Part shown: positions 1 to 8,440 of the stretch, one piece after another
Numbering within the stretch: the first letter of the stretch is position 1
Layout: each line of letters begins with the position of its first letter
DNA from: LMUY01 sp965198895
GTDB lineage: Bacteria > Pseudomonadota > Alphaproteobacteria > Acetobacterales > Acetobacteraceae
Length of the DNA: 64,000 nucleotides
Reading direction: 5' to 3'
Assembly (NCBI GenBank): GCA_965198895.1
Contig: OZ240676.1
Location: forward strand, 1,364,001-1,428,000
The notes under the pieces: model-generated
What the model was told of the DNA's origin: nothing
Seen by the model: the letters and a program-made list of their open reading frames with translations, nothing else
Database searches by the model: none
Made by a program: the position numbers and the translations under genes

Positions 1-172
1 TGTCCATCAGGACCCGTTGCCCGCCCTCGAGGACGCGATCGCGCCGTCCGGCAACGATGGGGGCTTCGATCTCCGGCTCCAGCAACGCCGGCGGCACACC
101 GGTCACGATCTCCTCCAGCACGGCCGAGGTGCCGTCCGGCTCCGTGCGGCCTTGGAACAGCCGGCCGAACAC
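1..172 (-). CDS. Unidentified protein, N-terminal part (runs off the left edge)
   Basis: An open frame reads leftward from a GTG at 172 to the window edge (57 codons seen) with strong G/C preference at third codon positions, which supports real coding. The frame is closed by a TAG only four codons upstream of that GTG, so the start is well bounded. The visible protein begins VFGRLFQGRTEPDG and contains the stretch EEIVTGVPPALLEPEIEAP. I recognise no domain. It starts five bases beyond the stop of the receiver gene at 178-558 on the same strand, so the two are probably co-transcribed, and a signalling role is conceivable by context only. Confidence 0.45.
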   Translation of the reverse strand, partial: MFGRLFQGRTEPDGTSAVLEEIVTGVPPALLEPEIEAPIVAGRRDRVLEGGQRVLMD

Positions 173-177
173 GCCCG

Positions 178-558
178 TCAGCTAGCGGTCGCCGCGCGGG
201 CCACCAGCGCGTCGATCTGGGTCAACAGGCGGGAGAAATCGACCGGCTTGGGGTGATAGTCGTCGCACCCGGCCGCAATCGCCTTCTCCCGGTCGCCGGA
301 CATGGCGTGGGCGGTCAGGGCAATTACCGGTGTATCCTTGGTCTCGGGGCTGGCCTTCAGGATGCCGGCCGCGGTCCATCCGTCCATCACCGGCAGGTTC
401 ATGTCCAACAGCACGATGTCCGGACGCTCGGCCCGGGCCTTGTCCACGCCCTCCTGCCCATCGGTGGCGAGGATCACGTCGTGGCCGCGGCGCTTCAGGC
501 GCCGGGTCAGGAAGTCCCAGATCTCCTCGTGGTCTTCGACTAGCAGGATGCGGCTCAA
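178..558 (-). CDS. Stand-alone response regulator receiver protein (CheY-like)
   Basis: A 126-residue protein made of a single receiver domain with no output domain. The acidic pair E8-D9, the phospho-acceptor D52 in LLDMNLPVMDGW, the switch residue T82 in ALTAHAMSGD and K104 in HPKPVD are all present, so phosphotransfer should work. Proteins of this type act by binding a partner or as intermediates in a phosphorelay; the cognate kinase is not visible here. It is closely similar to the receiver encoded at 2586-2960, and the two flank the permease at 711-2471. It is divergent from that permease, with about 150 bp between them. Confidence 0.92.
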   Translation of the reverse strand: MSRILLVEDHEEIWDFLTRRLKRRGHDVILATDGQEGVDKARAERPDIVLLDMNLPVMDGWTAAGILKASPETKDTPVIALTAHAMSGDREKAIAAGCDDYHPKPVDFSRLLTQIDALVARAATAS

Positions 559-710
559 GGCATTCTCCCCTGGGAGTGGGCGGGCCTCTGCCGGCCGGCG
601 GTGTGGATATGATGCAACGCACCGCGAGCCGAATAGCTCCCAGAGGCGGTGGACAACGCAACTGTCGGGGGCGCTCCGGGTTCCGCTCCTTCGAAGTGGA
701 AGGCAGTTTC

Positions 711-2471
711 ATGACGGTTGACCAGGCGCTGGCGTTCGGCCTGATCGGGGCGACGGTGGCGTGCTTCCTGTGGGGGCGGCTGCCCTACGACCTGGTCGCC
801 ATGGCGGCGCTGGTGGTGGGGATCGCCATCGGGATCGTCCCCGCCAGCCACGCGTTCGAGGGGTTCTCGGACGAGGTGGTGATCATCATCGCCGCCGCCC
901 TGGTGGTCAGCGCCGCGATCGCCCGGTCCGGCGTGGTGGAGGCGGCGATGCGCCCGCTCACGCCGCATTTGCGCAGCACCAAGGTGCAGGTGCCGGCGCT
1001 GGTCGGGTGCACGATGCTGCTGTCGATGGTGACCAAGAACGTGGGCGCGCTCGCCATCTTCATGCCGCTGGCGCTGCAGCTGGCCCGGCGCAACAAGACG
1101 CCGGCCTCGGCGCTGCTGATGCCGATGGCCGCCGCCTCGATGATCGGCGGGTTGGTGACGCTGGTCGGCACCTCGCCCAACATCCTGGTGGCCAAGGTGC
1201 GCGCGGACGCCACCGGCAAGCCGTTCGGCATGTTCGATTTCACGCCGGTCGGGCTGTGCATCGCGCTGATCGGGTTCGCCTTCCTGACGGTAGGGTGGCG
1301 CCTGCTGCCCACCGGACGCCGCGGCGCCTCGGGCATGGAGGCCGCCTTCGCCATGGAGGACTACACCGCCGAGGCCCGCATCATGCCCGGGTCGCCCATC
1401 GCCGGCCACACGGTGGCGGAACTCGAGGTGATGAGCGAGGGCGACGTGCAGGTCGGCCTGGTCATCCGCGAGCGTTTCCGCCGCCTGCTGCCGACGCCGG
1501 GCTGGACCCTGCGCGACGACGACCTGCTGCTGCTGCGCGGCGAGCCGGAGGCGCTGGAGCGGGTGGTGAGCCGCGCCAAGCTCGGCCTGGCCGGCGGCAA
1601 CAGCGGCACGGCGACGGTGGTGGAGGGCGTGGTCACCGCCGACAGCCCGTTGATGGGCCAGACGCTGGCGCATGCCCAATTGGAGGAACGGTTCGCCATC
1701 GCCGTGGTCGCGGTCAGCCGCAGCGGGCAGCGGATCGCGCAACGGCTCGGCACCGTTCGCATGCGCGCGGGCGACGTGATCGTGATCCGCAGCGCCTCCC
1801 CCAAGCTGCCGGATATCCTGGGCGAACTGCACATCCTGCCGCTGGCGGAGCGCTCGATCACCCTGGGCCGTAGCAATCGCAGCCTGGTCCCGGCGGGTGT
1901 GCTGCTGGTTGCGATGGCGCTGGTGGCGCTGCATTTGGCGCCGGTCGCGGTGGCGTTCTTCGGCGCGGCCGTGGTGCTGCTGCTACTGCGCGTGATGACG
2001 ATGCACGAGGCCTATGCCACCGTGGAGTGGCACGTGTTGATCCTGTTGGGGGCGCTGATTCCGATCAGCCACGCCGTCCGGGACACCGGCGGCACGGCGC
2101 TGATCGCCGGCTGGATGACCCATGCGGTGCAGGGCTTCCCAGGGATCGGTGCGCTGGCCGTGGTGCTGGTGCTCACCATGGCGGTGACCCCGTTCCTGCA
2201 CAACGCGCCGACCGTGCTGATCATGGGGCCGATCGCGCTAAGCCTGGCCAAGCAGTTGGGATTGAACGGGGATTCGTTCCTGATGGCGGTGGCGTTGGGC
2301 GCGGGTTGCGACTTCCTCACCCCGATCGGGCACCAGTGCAACACGCTGGTGATGGGCCCGGGCGGCTACCGGTTCGGCGACTATGCCCGCCTGGGGGCGC
2401 CGCTCTCGGTGGTGGTGATCCTGGCCGGCGTGCCGTTGATCGCGTTCTTCTGGCCGCTCGGTGGGCATTGA
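711..2471 (+). CDS. SLC13/DASS-family permease with two RCK_C domains
   Basis: A 586-residue inner-membrane transporter. Hydrophobic helices occupy about residues 5-200 and 390-586. Between them lie two soluble TrkA-C/RCK_C-type domains at about 216-292 and 301-380, an arrangement typical of putative anion or dicarboxylate permeases of this family. The re-entrant hairpin motif GTSPN is at 153-157, and the second half carries NAPTVLIMGP near 498 and LTPIGHQCN near 536. The ATG at 711 is chosen because GGAAGG lies 7 bases upstream; the open frame continues to 330 but that part is antisense to the receiver gene. The substrate (sulfate, di- or tricarboxylate, or other anion) cannot be assigned from sequence alone. 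Confidence 0.85.
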   Translation: MTVDQALAFGLIGATVACFLWGRLPYDLVAMAALVVGIAIGIVPASHAFEGFSDEVVIIIAAALVVSAAIARSGVVEAAMRPLTPHLRSTKVQVPALVGCTMLLSMVTKNVGALAIFMPLALQLARRNKTPASALLMPMAAASMIGGLVTLVGTSPNILVAKVRADATGKPFGMFDFTPVGLCIALIGFAFLTVGWRLLPTGRRGASGMEAAFAMEDYTAEARIMPGSPIAGHTVAELEVMSEGDVQVGLVIRERFRRLLPTPGWTLRDDDLLLLRGEPEALERVVSRAKLGLAGGNSGTATVVEGVVTADSPLMGQTLAHAQLEERFAIAVVAVSRSGQRIAQRLGTVRMRAGDVIVIRSASPKLPDILGELHILPLAERSITLGRSNRSLVPAGVLLVAMALVALHLAPVAVAFFGAAVVLLLLRVMTMHEAYATVEWHVLILLGALIPISHAVRDTGGTALIAGWMTHAVQGFPGIGALAVVLVLTMAVTPFLHNAPTVLIMGPIALSLAKQLGLNGDSFLMAVALGAGCDFLTPIGHQCNTLVMGPGGYRFGDYARLGAPLSVVVILAGVPLIAFFWPLGGH

Positions 2472-2480
2472 CGCCGAAAA

Positions 2481-2583
2481 TCCCCCTCCCGTTGAGGGAG
2501 AGGGGTGGCCGACGCACCAAAATGCCGGCTTACGGTGCGGTGCGACCCCTCCCCCCAGCCCCCTCCCGCAAGGGGAGGGGGAG
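2481..2583. repeat. Family A G/C-rich double-hairpin intergenic repeat, copy 1
   Basis: Two palindromic arms, CCCCCTCCC..GAGGGAGAGGGG and ACCCCTCC..CAAGGGGAGGGGGA, are separated by about 35 bases. It fills the gap between the convergent stops of the permease (2471) and the receiver gene (2586), so it may act as a two-way terminator. Related copies lie at 58284-58388 and 60904-61010. Confidence 0.75.
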
Positions 2584-2585
2584 GT

Positions 2586-2960
2586 TTATCTGCTTTCCTC
2601 CCGACGGAGCAGCACGTCGTCCATCTGTTGCAGCAGCAGCTCGAAGTCGACCGGCTTGGTATGATACTCGTCGCAGCCGGCGGCCAGCGCCTTCGCCCGG
2701 TCGCCCGTCATGGCATGCGCGGTGAGCGCGATGATCGGCGTCTCGTCCGCCCGGCCACGAAGGGTCCGGGCGACGGTCCAGCCGTCCATGATGGGAAGGT
2801 CCATGTCCAGCAGCATCACGTCCGGCGTCTCGGCGGCCACCTGCTCCAGCGCTTGCGCCCCGTCATGGGCCAGCACCACCTCGAAGCCGCGGCGGCGCAA
2901 CCGCCTGGACAGGAAGGTCCAAAGCTCCTCGTGATCCTCGACCAGCAAAACCTTCGTCAA
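2586..2960 (-). CDS. Stand-alone response regulator receiver protein (CheY-like)
   Basis: A 124-residue single receiver domain. E8-D9, phospho-acceptor D52 in LLDMDLPIMDGW, T80 in ALTAHAMTGD and K102 in HTKPVD are intact. By eye, somewhat more than half of its positions are identical to the receiver at 178-558, including the unusual EDHEExWxFLxRRLxRRG segment, so the two look like paralogues. There is no DNA-binding or enzymatic output domain. It is convergent with the permease across a family A repeat and divergent from the membrane protein at 3056. Confidence 0.92.
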   Translation of the reverse strand: MTKVLLVEDHEELWTFLSRRLRRRGFEVVLAHDGAQALEQVAAETPDVMLLDMDLPIMDGWTVARTLRGRADETPIIALTAHAMTGDRAKALAAGCDEYHTKPVDFELLLQQMDDVLLRREESR

Positions 2961-3055
2961 TGGCAGCTCCAGGGTGGGCTATGCACGCCGCCGTGCTACC
3001 GATCCGGTATTGAAGCGTTCCGCGTCCCAGCCGGGTTCCCTGAAAGACCATCTCG

Positions 3056-4852
3056 ATGACGCTTATCCCGCCCCCCGCACCTGCCCCGGCCGTGGCGGAG
3101 GTCCGCGACCCTCGCGCAGTGCTGATGATGCTGAACGCCGGGGCCATCATCGTCGCCGCGCTGTATTTCGGGCAGGAACTGCTGGTGCCGCTCGCTTTGG
3201 CCGCGATGCTGGCCTTCGTGCTGGCACCGGCCAGCGCCATGCTGCAGCGCCTCTGGCTGCCGCGAGGGATCGCCGTGCTGATCGCGGTGGTGCTCGCCTT
3301 CGTCGTGATCGGCGGGATCGGGCTGGTCGTGGGGCGCCAGCTCGGACTGCTGGCGGACAACCTGCCCACCTACGAGGCCACCGTGCTGGCCAAATGGCAC
3401 GCGCTGACCCAAGGCAGCGGTATCGTGGCCCAGATCACCGCCTCCGTGCCGGTCGGCAGCGCGGGCGACGGCGCTATCCTGGGCATCGATCCATCGACCG
3501 GGATCGCGTTGGCCCGCAAATTCGCCCCGACCGTGCTGGGGCCGCTCGGCACGGCGTTCATCGTGCTGGTCTTCACCATCTTCATGCTGCTCGCCAGCGA
3601 CGATCTGCGCGACCGGCTGGTGCGGCTGGTGGGGCGGCGGGACATGCACCGCACCATCCTGGCGATGAACGAGGCGGCACGGCGGCTGTCGCGCTACTTC
3701 CTGTTCCAGCTCAGCCTGAACAGCAGCTTCGGCGTGCTGATCGGCGTCAGCCTGTGGATCGCCGGGCTGCCGAACCCGGTGCTGTGGGGCATCCTGGCCG
3801 CCTGCATGCGCTTCGTGCCCTATGTCGGCACGGTGATCGCGCTGGTGCCGCCGCTACTGCTCGCCACCGCCGTGGTGCCGGGCTGGGAACTGGCGCTGGT
3901 CGTGGGCGCGCTATTCCTCGGCTGCGAGCTGATCATGGGCCAGGTGGTCGAGCCGCTGATCTACGGCCATAGCACCGGGCTGTCGCCGATCGCGGTAATC
4001 GTCGCAACGGCGTTCTGGGCCTTGCTCTGGGGCCCGGTTGGCCTGTTGCTGGCCACGCCGCTGACCGTCTGCCTGGTGGTGATCGGCCGCAACGTCGAGG
4101 CGCTGGCCTTCCTGGACGTGATCCTGGGCGACAGCTCCCCGCTGGAGGCGGCCGAGACGTTCTACCAACGAGCGCTCGAGGGCCAGGTGACGACCCTGGT
4201 GGCCGGCGCCCGCCAGCAGATCGCCGCCGCCTCGCTGACCGACTACTACGACCGGGTGGCGCTGCCCGGCCTGGCGCTGGCCCAAGGCGACCTGTCGCGC
4301 GACGAGGCAGCGTTCGAGCGGCTGGAGGCGATCCATGCCCAGGTGGAGTTGTTCCTGCGTTTGATCGACCGCAGCACACCACAATCCGACGATTTGGTCG
4401 TCGCGCCGGCCTGGCGGGCGCCGGGCGCGGTGGCCTGCATCCCCGGGCGCGGTCAGTTGGACGACCTGGCGGCGGCCATGGCGGTGCAGGTGCTTGGCGG
4501 GGCCGGGTTCGGGGCGCTGATGGTACCGAACCAGGTTCTGGGTGCCAGCGGCGACCTGCCGCCCGGGGTCGAGGGGACGCTGCTCTGCTGCCTGTCGGTG
4601 CTGGAGGACGGCAGCAACGTCTCCGGCATCCGCTATCTGGTGCGGCGCATCGAGAAGCGCATGCCAGGCGCGGTCGTGGTCATTTGCCTGTGGCACGCGG
4701 AGCGTGACAGCCCCACACTGACAGAGCTGCGGGCCGACGAGCACGGCAAGCATGTGGTCCTGTCGGCCGGCGAGTTGCTCGCCTACACGCAGACCCTGGT
4801 GACCCGCATCAGCCGCGCCGCGCCGATCCCGGTTGAGGGGAACGTCGCGTGA
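3056..4852 (+). CDS. AI-2E/PerM-family membrane protein with a large C-terminal soluble domain
   Basis: A 598-residue protein. The first 360 or so residues match the AI-2E transporter (PerM/UPF0118) layout: several N-terminal helices, a long central amphipathic segment, then helices around GVLIGVSLWIAGLPNP and MRFVPYVGTV and a loop GCELIMGQVVEPLIYG. Some members export autoinducer-2 and others are Na+/H+ antiporters, so the substrate is unknown. Residues 360-598 form an extra cytoplasmic part in which PGRGQLDDLAAAMAVQVL and the following beta-alpha pattern look Rossmann-like. No convincing Shine-Dalgarno precedes the ATG. The stop overlaps the next gene by 4 bp, suggesting one transcript. Confidence 0.85.
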   Translation: MTLIPPPAPAPAVAEVRDPRAVLMMLNAGAIIVAALYFGQELLVPLALAAMLAFVLAPASAMLQRLWLPRGIAVLIAVVLAFVVIGGIGLVVGRQLGLLADNLPTYEATVLAKWHALTQGSGIVAQITASVPVGSAGDGAILGIDPSTGIALARKFAPTVLGPLGTAFIVLVFTIFMLLASDDLRDRLVRLVGRRDMHRTILAMNEAARRLSRYFLFQLSLNSSFGVLIGVSLWIAGLPNPVLWGILAACMRFVPYVGTVIALVPPLLLATAVVPGWELALVVGALFLGCELIMGQVVEPLIYGHSTGLSPIAVIVATAFWALLWGPVGLLLATPLTVCLVVIGRNVEALAFLDVILGDSSPLEAAETFYQRALEGQVTTLVAGARQQIAAASLTDYYDRVALPGLALAQGDLSRDEAAFERLEAIHAQVELFLRLIDRSTPQSDDLVVAPAWRAPGAVACIPGRGQLDDLAAAMAVQVLGGAGFGALMVPNQVLGASGDLPPGVEGTLLCCLSVLEDGSNVSGIRYLVRRIEKRMPGAVVVICLWHAERDSPTLTELRADEHGKHVVLSAGELLAYTQTLVTRISRAAPIPVEGNVA

Positions 4853-5517
4853 CCCGGCAAGGCATCATCGATGCGTGCCGCGAGATGAATGCCGCCGGGC
4901 TGAACCAAGGCACGTCCGGCAACATCAGCGTGCGCGAGGGCGAGACGATGCTGATCACACCGTCCGCGACGCCGTACGACCGGATGCGCCCGGAGATGAT
5001 CGCGGCGATGCCGTTCGCAGAGGACGGCAGCTGGTCCGGCCCGCTGAAGCCGTCGACGGAGTGGCGGTTCCACTTGGACATCTTCCGCAGCCGGCCGGAT
5101 GTGGGCGCCGTGGTCCACGCCCACCCGCCCTATTGCACGACGCTGGCTGTCGCACGGCGGGGCATCCCGGCCTGCCACTATATGATCGCAGCGTTCGGCG
5201 GCACGGACGTACGATGCGCGCCGTATGCCACGTTCGGCACGGCGGAGCTGTCGGTGCATGTTCTGGCCGCGCTGGAAGGCCGCAGCGGCTGCCTGATGGC
5301 CAATCACGGCATGCTCGTCTGCGGGCCGACGCTGGAGCGGGCGATGTGGCTCGCCGTCGAGCTGGAGACGATCGCCCGGCAATACTATCAATCGCTGCTG
5401 ATCGGCGGCCCGGTGCTGCTAAGCGACGCCGAAATCGCGGAAGCGGCAGAAAAATTCGGCAGCTACGGTGCCGCCTCTACTCCCTCTCCCATCCCTCACG
5501 GGAGAGGGCCGGGGTGA
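4849..5517 (+). CDS. Class II aldolase/adducin family protein (fuculose-phosphate aldolase-like)
   Basis: A 222-residue cytoplasmic protein. It carries the family's phosphate-binding loop NQGTSGNIS (residues 19-27), the PSTEWRFHLDIF segment with the likely catalytic E71, and three zinc-ligand histidines: H90 and H92 in VHAHPPY and H153 in ANHGML. Close relatives cleave L-fuculose-1-phosphate or related sugar phosphates, or dehydrate methylthioribulose-1-phosphate; the exact substrate is not evident. The start is a GTG that overlaps the upstream stop (GTGA), preceded by GAGGGG. The last dozen codons (TPSPIPHGRGPG) and the stop are supplied by an intergenic repeat (5481-5553), so the natural C-terminus has been replaced or extended. 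Confidence 0.85.
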   Translation: MTRQGIIDACREMNAAGLNQGTSGNISVREGETMLITPSATPYDRMRPEMIAAMPFAEDGSWSGPLKPSTEWRFHLDIFRSRPDVGAVVHAHPPYCTTLAVARRGIPACHYMIAAFGGTDVRCAPYATFGTAELSVHVLAALEGRSGCLMANHGMLVCGPTLERAMWLAVELETIARQYYQSLLIGGPVLLSDAEIAEAAEKFGSYGAASTPSPIPHGRGPG

Positions 5518-5553
5518 GGGCCGCTTCTGACACCGGGCCGGAGAGGGAGGAGA
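5481..5553. repeat. Family B palindromic repeat, copy 1 (overlaps a coding end)
   Basis: The core is CCCTCTCCCATC..CACGGGAGAGGG followed by CCGGGGTGAGGGCCGC and a second GGAGAGGGAGGAG. The same motif recurs at 17391-17424, 18651-18685, 43099-43207, 46941-46980 and 56009-56133. Here the left part is translated as the C-terminus of the class II aldolase, and the remainder separates it from the convergent CDF gene. Confidence 0.8.
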
Positions 5554-5557
5554 AGCG

Positions 5558-6535
5558 TTAAGCCACGCAATCCGCGCGCAGCACGCAGTGATCTGCGTCC
5601 TCGACCGTCTCGACCTGGAACGTGCAGTGCACGATCCCGAACTCCTCCTGCAGCAGCGTGCAAGCCATCGGCACGAGCCGCGGGGTTGCCGCCCCCGACA
5701 CCAGATGCGCCGTGGCCGCCGTGCGGGTGGTGGACAGCGCCCAGATGTGCAGGTCGTGAACCTCGGTCACGTCCGGCAGCGCCAGCAAGCGGGTGCGCAC
5801 GGCCGCCGGGTCGATGCCGGGGGGAACCGCGTCCATCGCGAGCGCCGTGCCGTCCCGCAGCAGTCCCCAGCTGCCGGCCAGGATCACGGCCGAAATCACC
5901 AGGCTCGCCACCGGGTCGATCCACAACGCGCCGGTGAGCGTGATCACGAACGCCGCCACCAGCACACCGGCCGACACGCCGGCGTCGCCGGCCATGTGCA
6001 GGAAGGCGCCGCGGATATTCAGGTCGTCGTGCCGGCCGCGCATGAACATCAGCGCCACGGCCCCGTTGATCACGATCGCCGCCGCCGCCACGACCATCAC
6101 CGCGCCGCCCGCGACCGGGGCCGGGTTGAACAGGCGCTGCACCGCCTCGACCGCGATGGCGCCGGTGCCCACCAGCAGCACGCTGGCATTGGCCAGGGCC
6201 GCCAAAATGCTGCCGCGGCCGAAACCGTAGGTCTGCCGCACCGTCGGCCGCCGCCGCTCCAGCACCGAGGCGAGCCAGGCGAACGCCAACCCCAGCACGT
6301 CGCCGAAATTGTGCACGGCATCGGCCAGCAGCGCCGTGGAGTGCGCCCACGCTCCCACGCCGATCTGCGCCACGACCAAGGCGACGTTCAGCGTGATGCC
6401 GATTCCGAATGCGAGGCCGAACGTGGCCGGCGCATGGGAGTGTCCACCATGTCCGTGATGGTGGTCATGATCGTGGCCGTGATCATGCGCGTGGTCGTGC
6501 CCAGGCGTGGGTGGATGGTCGTGGTCGTGGGCCAT
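5558..6535 (-). CDS. Cation diffusion facilitator metal exporter (CzcD/ZitB type)
   Basis: A 325-residue inner-membrane protein of the CDF family, which exchanges cytoplasmic Zn2+, Co2+ or Cd2+ for protons. The N-terminus is an exceptionally His/Asp-rich tail (residues 2-34, an HDHDH-type metal-binding stretch). Six hydrophobic helices follow. The transport metal site is formed by H75 and D79 in HNFGD (helix 2) and H180 and D184 in HMAGD (helix 5). A cytoplasmic C-terminal domain carries VHDLHIWALS (about 259-268), where further metals bind. The HxxxD pair in both helices suggests Zn-type selectivity. It diverges from pepF across 64 bp; no metal-responsive operator was recognised. Confidence 0.93.
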   Translation of the reverse strand: MAHDHDHPPTPGHDHAHDHGHDHDHHHGHGGHSHAPATFGLAFGIGITLNVALVVAQIGVGAWAHSTALLADAVHNFGDVLGLAFAWLASVLERRRPTVRQTYGFGRGSILAALANASVLLVGTGAIAVEAVQRLFNPAPVAGGAVMVVAAAAIVINGAVALMFMRGRHDDLNIRGAFLHMAGDAGVSAGVLVAAFVITLTGALWIDPVASLVISAVILAGSWGLLRDGTALAMDAVPPGIDPAAVRTRLLALPDVTEVHDLHIWALSTTRTAATAHLVSGAATPRLVPMACTLLQEEFGIVHCTFQVETVEDADHCVLRADCVA

Positions 6536-6599
6536 GCCGCACTATGCCGAGCCACGCCCGCGCATTCCATCCCTTTGACGGATGGATGCGGCACCTTAG

Positions 6600-8435
6600 A
6601 TGGAGGGCATGACACACACCCATTTTCGGGCGCACCTCGCCCGCGTGCCCGAAGGTTCGGCCTCGATTTCACCTAGCCAGCCGGCCAGTCTTCCCGCTTG
6701 GGATCTGTCGGACCTGTATCCCGCGATCGACAGCCCCCGGGTCACCGCCGACCTGGACGCCACTGACGAGGCCGCCGCCGCGTTCAACGAGCGCTACGCC
6801 GGCAAGCTCGCCGGGCTGCCGGGTGCGGCGCTCGCGCAGGCATTGGCAGACTACGAGCGCATCGAGGAAGCGCTCGGCCGGGTGATGTCGTTCGCCCAAT
6901 TGAAGTTCGCCGGTGACAGCACGAGCGGCGAGATAGGCCAATTCATGCAGTCCTGCTCCGAGCGGGTGACGGCGATCAGTTCGCATCTGATCTTTTTCTC
7001 GCTGGAACTGAACCGCCTGGACGACGCCGTGCTGGAGCGTCAGGCCACCGACCCGGCCCTCGCCCGCTGGCAGCCCTTCCTGCGCGACCTGCGTGTATTC
7101 CGCCCGCACCAGCTCTCGGACGAGGCGGAGAAGCTGCTGCACGACAAATCCGTCACCGGGCACCAGGCTTGGAGCCGCCTGTTCGACGAGACGGTCGCCG
7201 GCATGCGCATCCCGTTCGGTGAGGCGGACCTCACGGTCAGCGACGTGCTGAACAAGCTGTCCGACCGGGACCGCGCGGTGCGCGAGCAGGCCGGGCACGC
7301 AATTGGCAAGGCGTTCGGCGAGCGGGTCAAGCTGTTCAGCCTGATCACGAATACACTCGCCAAGGACAAGGCGATCAGTGATTCGTGGCGCCGCTATGCC
7401 CGCCCGTCGAGCAGCCGCAACCGTTCCAACATGGTCGAGGACGAGGTGGTGGACGCGCTGGTCTCGGCCGTGACCTCCGACTACGCAAGGCTGTCGCACC
7501 GCTACTACACCATGAAGGCGAAGTGGCTGGGCCTGCCCAAGCTGCAGCACTGGGACCGCAACGCCCCCTTGCCCGGCGATGACGACCGGGCGATCACGTG
7601 GGACGAGGCGCGCAACCGCGTGCTGACCGCCTATGGCGCGTTCAGCCCCGAACTCGCCGACGTCGGGCGGCGGTTCTTCGACAAGCCATGGATCGACGCC
7701 GGGCTGCGCCCGGGCAAGTCCGGCGGCGCTTTCGCCCACCCGACCGTGCCGTCCGCCCATCCCTACCTGCTGGTGAACTATCACGGCCGCACCCGCGACG
7801 TGATGACGCTGGCCCACGAACTGGGTCACGGCGTGCACCAGGTGCTGGCTGCAAAGCAGGGCTACCTGCAGTCCGGCACACCGCTGACCCTGGCCGAAAC
7901 CGCCAGCGTGTTCGGTGAGATGCTGACCTTCCGCGCCCTGCTGGACGCCGAGACCGACCCGGACCGGCGCCGCATCATGCTGGCCAGCAAGGTCGAGGAC
8001 ATGCTCAACACGGTGGTGCGCCAAACCGCGTTCTACCAGTTCGAAGCCCGGCTGCACGACGAACGCCGCGACGGCGAATTGCTGCCGGAGCGCATCGGCG
8101 AAATCTGGCGCCAGGTGCAGACCGAGAGCCTTGGCCCGGCGTTCGAATTCACGCCCGAATACGATGTGTTCTGGGCGTATGTGCCGCATTTCGTGCACTC
8201 GCCGTTCTACGTGTATGCGTACGCGTTCGGCGACTGCCTGGTGAACGCGCTGTATGGCGTGTTCCAGGACGGTCATCCCGGCTTCCAGGCAAAATACTTG
8301 GACATGCTGCGGGCCGGCGGCACCAAGCGCCACAAGGAACTGCTGGCCCCATTCGGTCTCGACGCCTCCGAGCCGGCGTTCTGGCGCCGCGGGTTGGACG
8401 TGATCTCCGGCTTCATCGACGAATTGGAAGGCTGA
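6600..8435 (+). CDS. pepF: M3-family oligoendopeptidase F
   Basis: A cytoplasmic zinc metallopeptidase of 611 residues, normal for the family, which degrades short oligopeptides. The zinc motif HELGH is at 406-410, with the third ligand E433 in LAETASVFGE and substrate-shaping residues further on around PHFVHSPFYVYAYAFG. An in-frame ATG at 6609 is possible, but the GGAGGG that would serve it lies too close, so the ATG at 6600 is kept with moderate certainty. It is followed after 5 bp by an ABC1 kinase gene; this pairing is common in alphaproteobacteria and suggests co-expression. Confidence 0.93.
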   Translation: MEGMTHTHFRAHLARVPEGSASISPSQPASLPAWDLSDLYPAIDSPRVTADLDATDEAAAAFNERYAGKLAGLPGAALAQALADYERIEEALGRVMSFAQLKFAGDSTSGEIGQFMQSCSERVTAISSHLIFFSLELNRLDDAVLERQATDPALARWQPFLRDLRVFRPHQLSDEAEKLLHDKSVTGHQAWSRLFDETVAGMRIPFGEADLTVSDVLNKLSDRDRAVREQAGHAIGKAFGERVKLFSLITNTLAKDKAISDSWRRYARPSSSRNRSNMVEDEVVDALVSAVTSDYARLSHRYYTMKAKWLGLPKLQHWDRNAPLPGDDDRAITWDEARNRVLTAYGAFSPELADVGRRFFDKPWIDAGLRPGKSGGAFAHPTVPSAHPYLLVNYHGRTRDVMTLAHELGHGVHQVLAAKQGYLQSGTPLTLAETASVFGEMLTFRALLDAETDPDRRRIMLASKVEDMLNTVVRQTAFYQFEARLHDERRDGELLPERIGEIWRQVQTESLGPAFEFTPEYDVFWAYVPHFVHSPFYVYAYAFGDCLVNALYGVFQDGHPGFQAKYLDMLRAGGTKRHKELLAPFGLDASEPAFWRRGLDVISGFIDELEG

Positions 8436-8440
8436 GCCCC

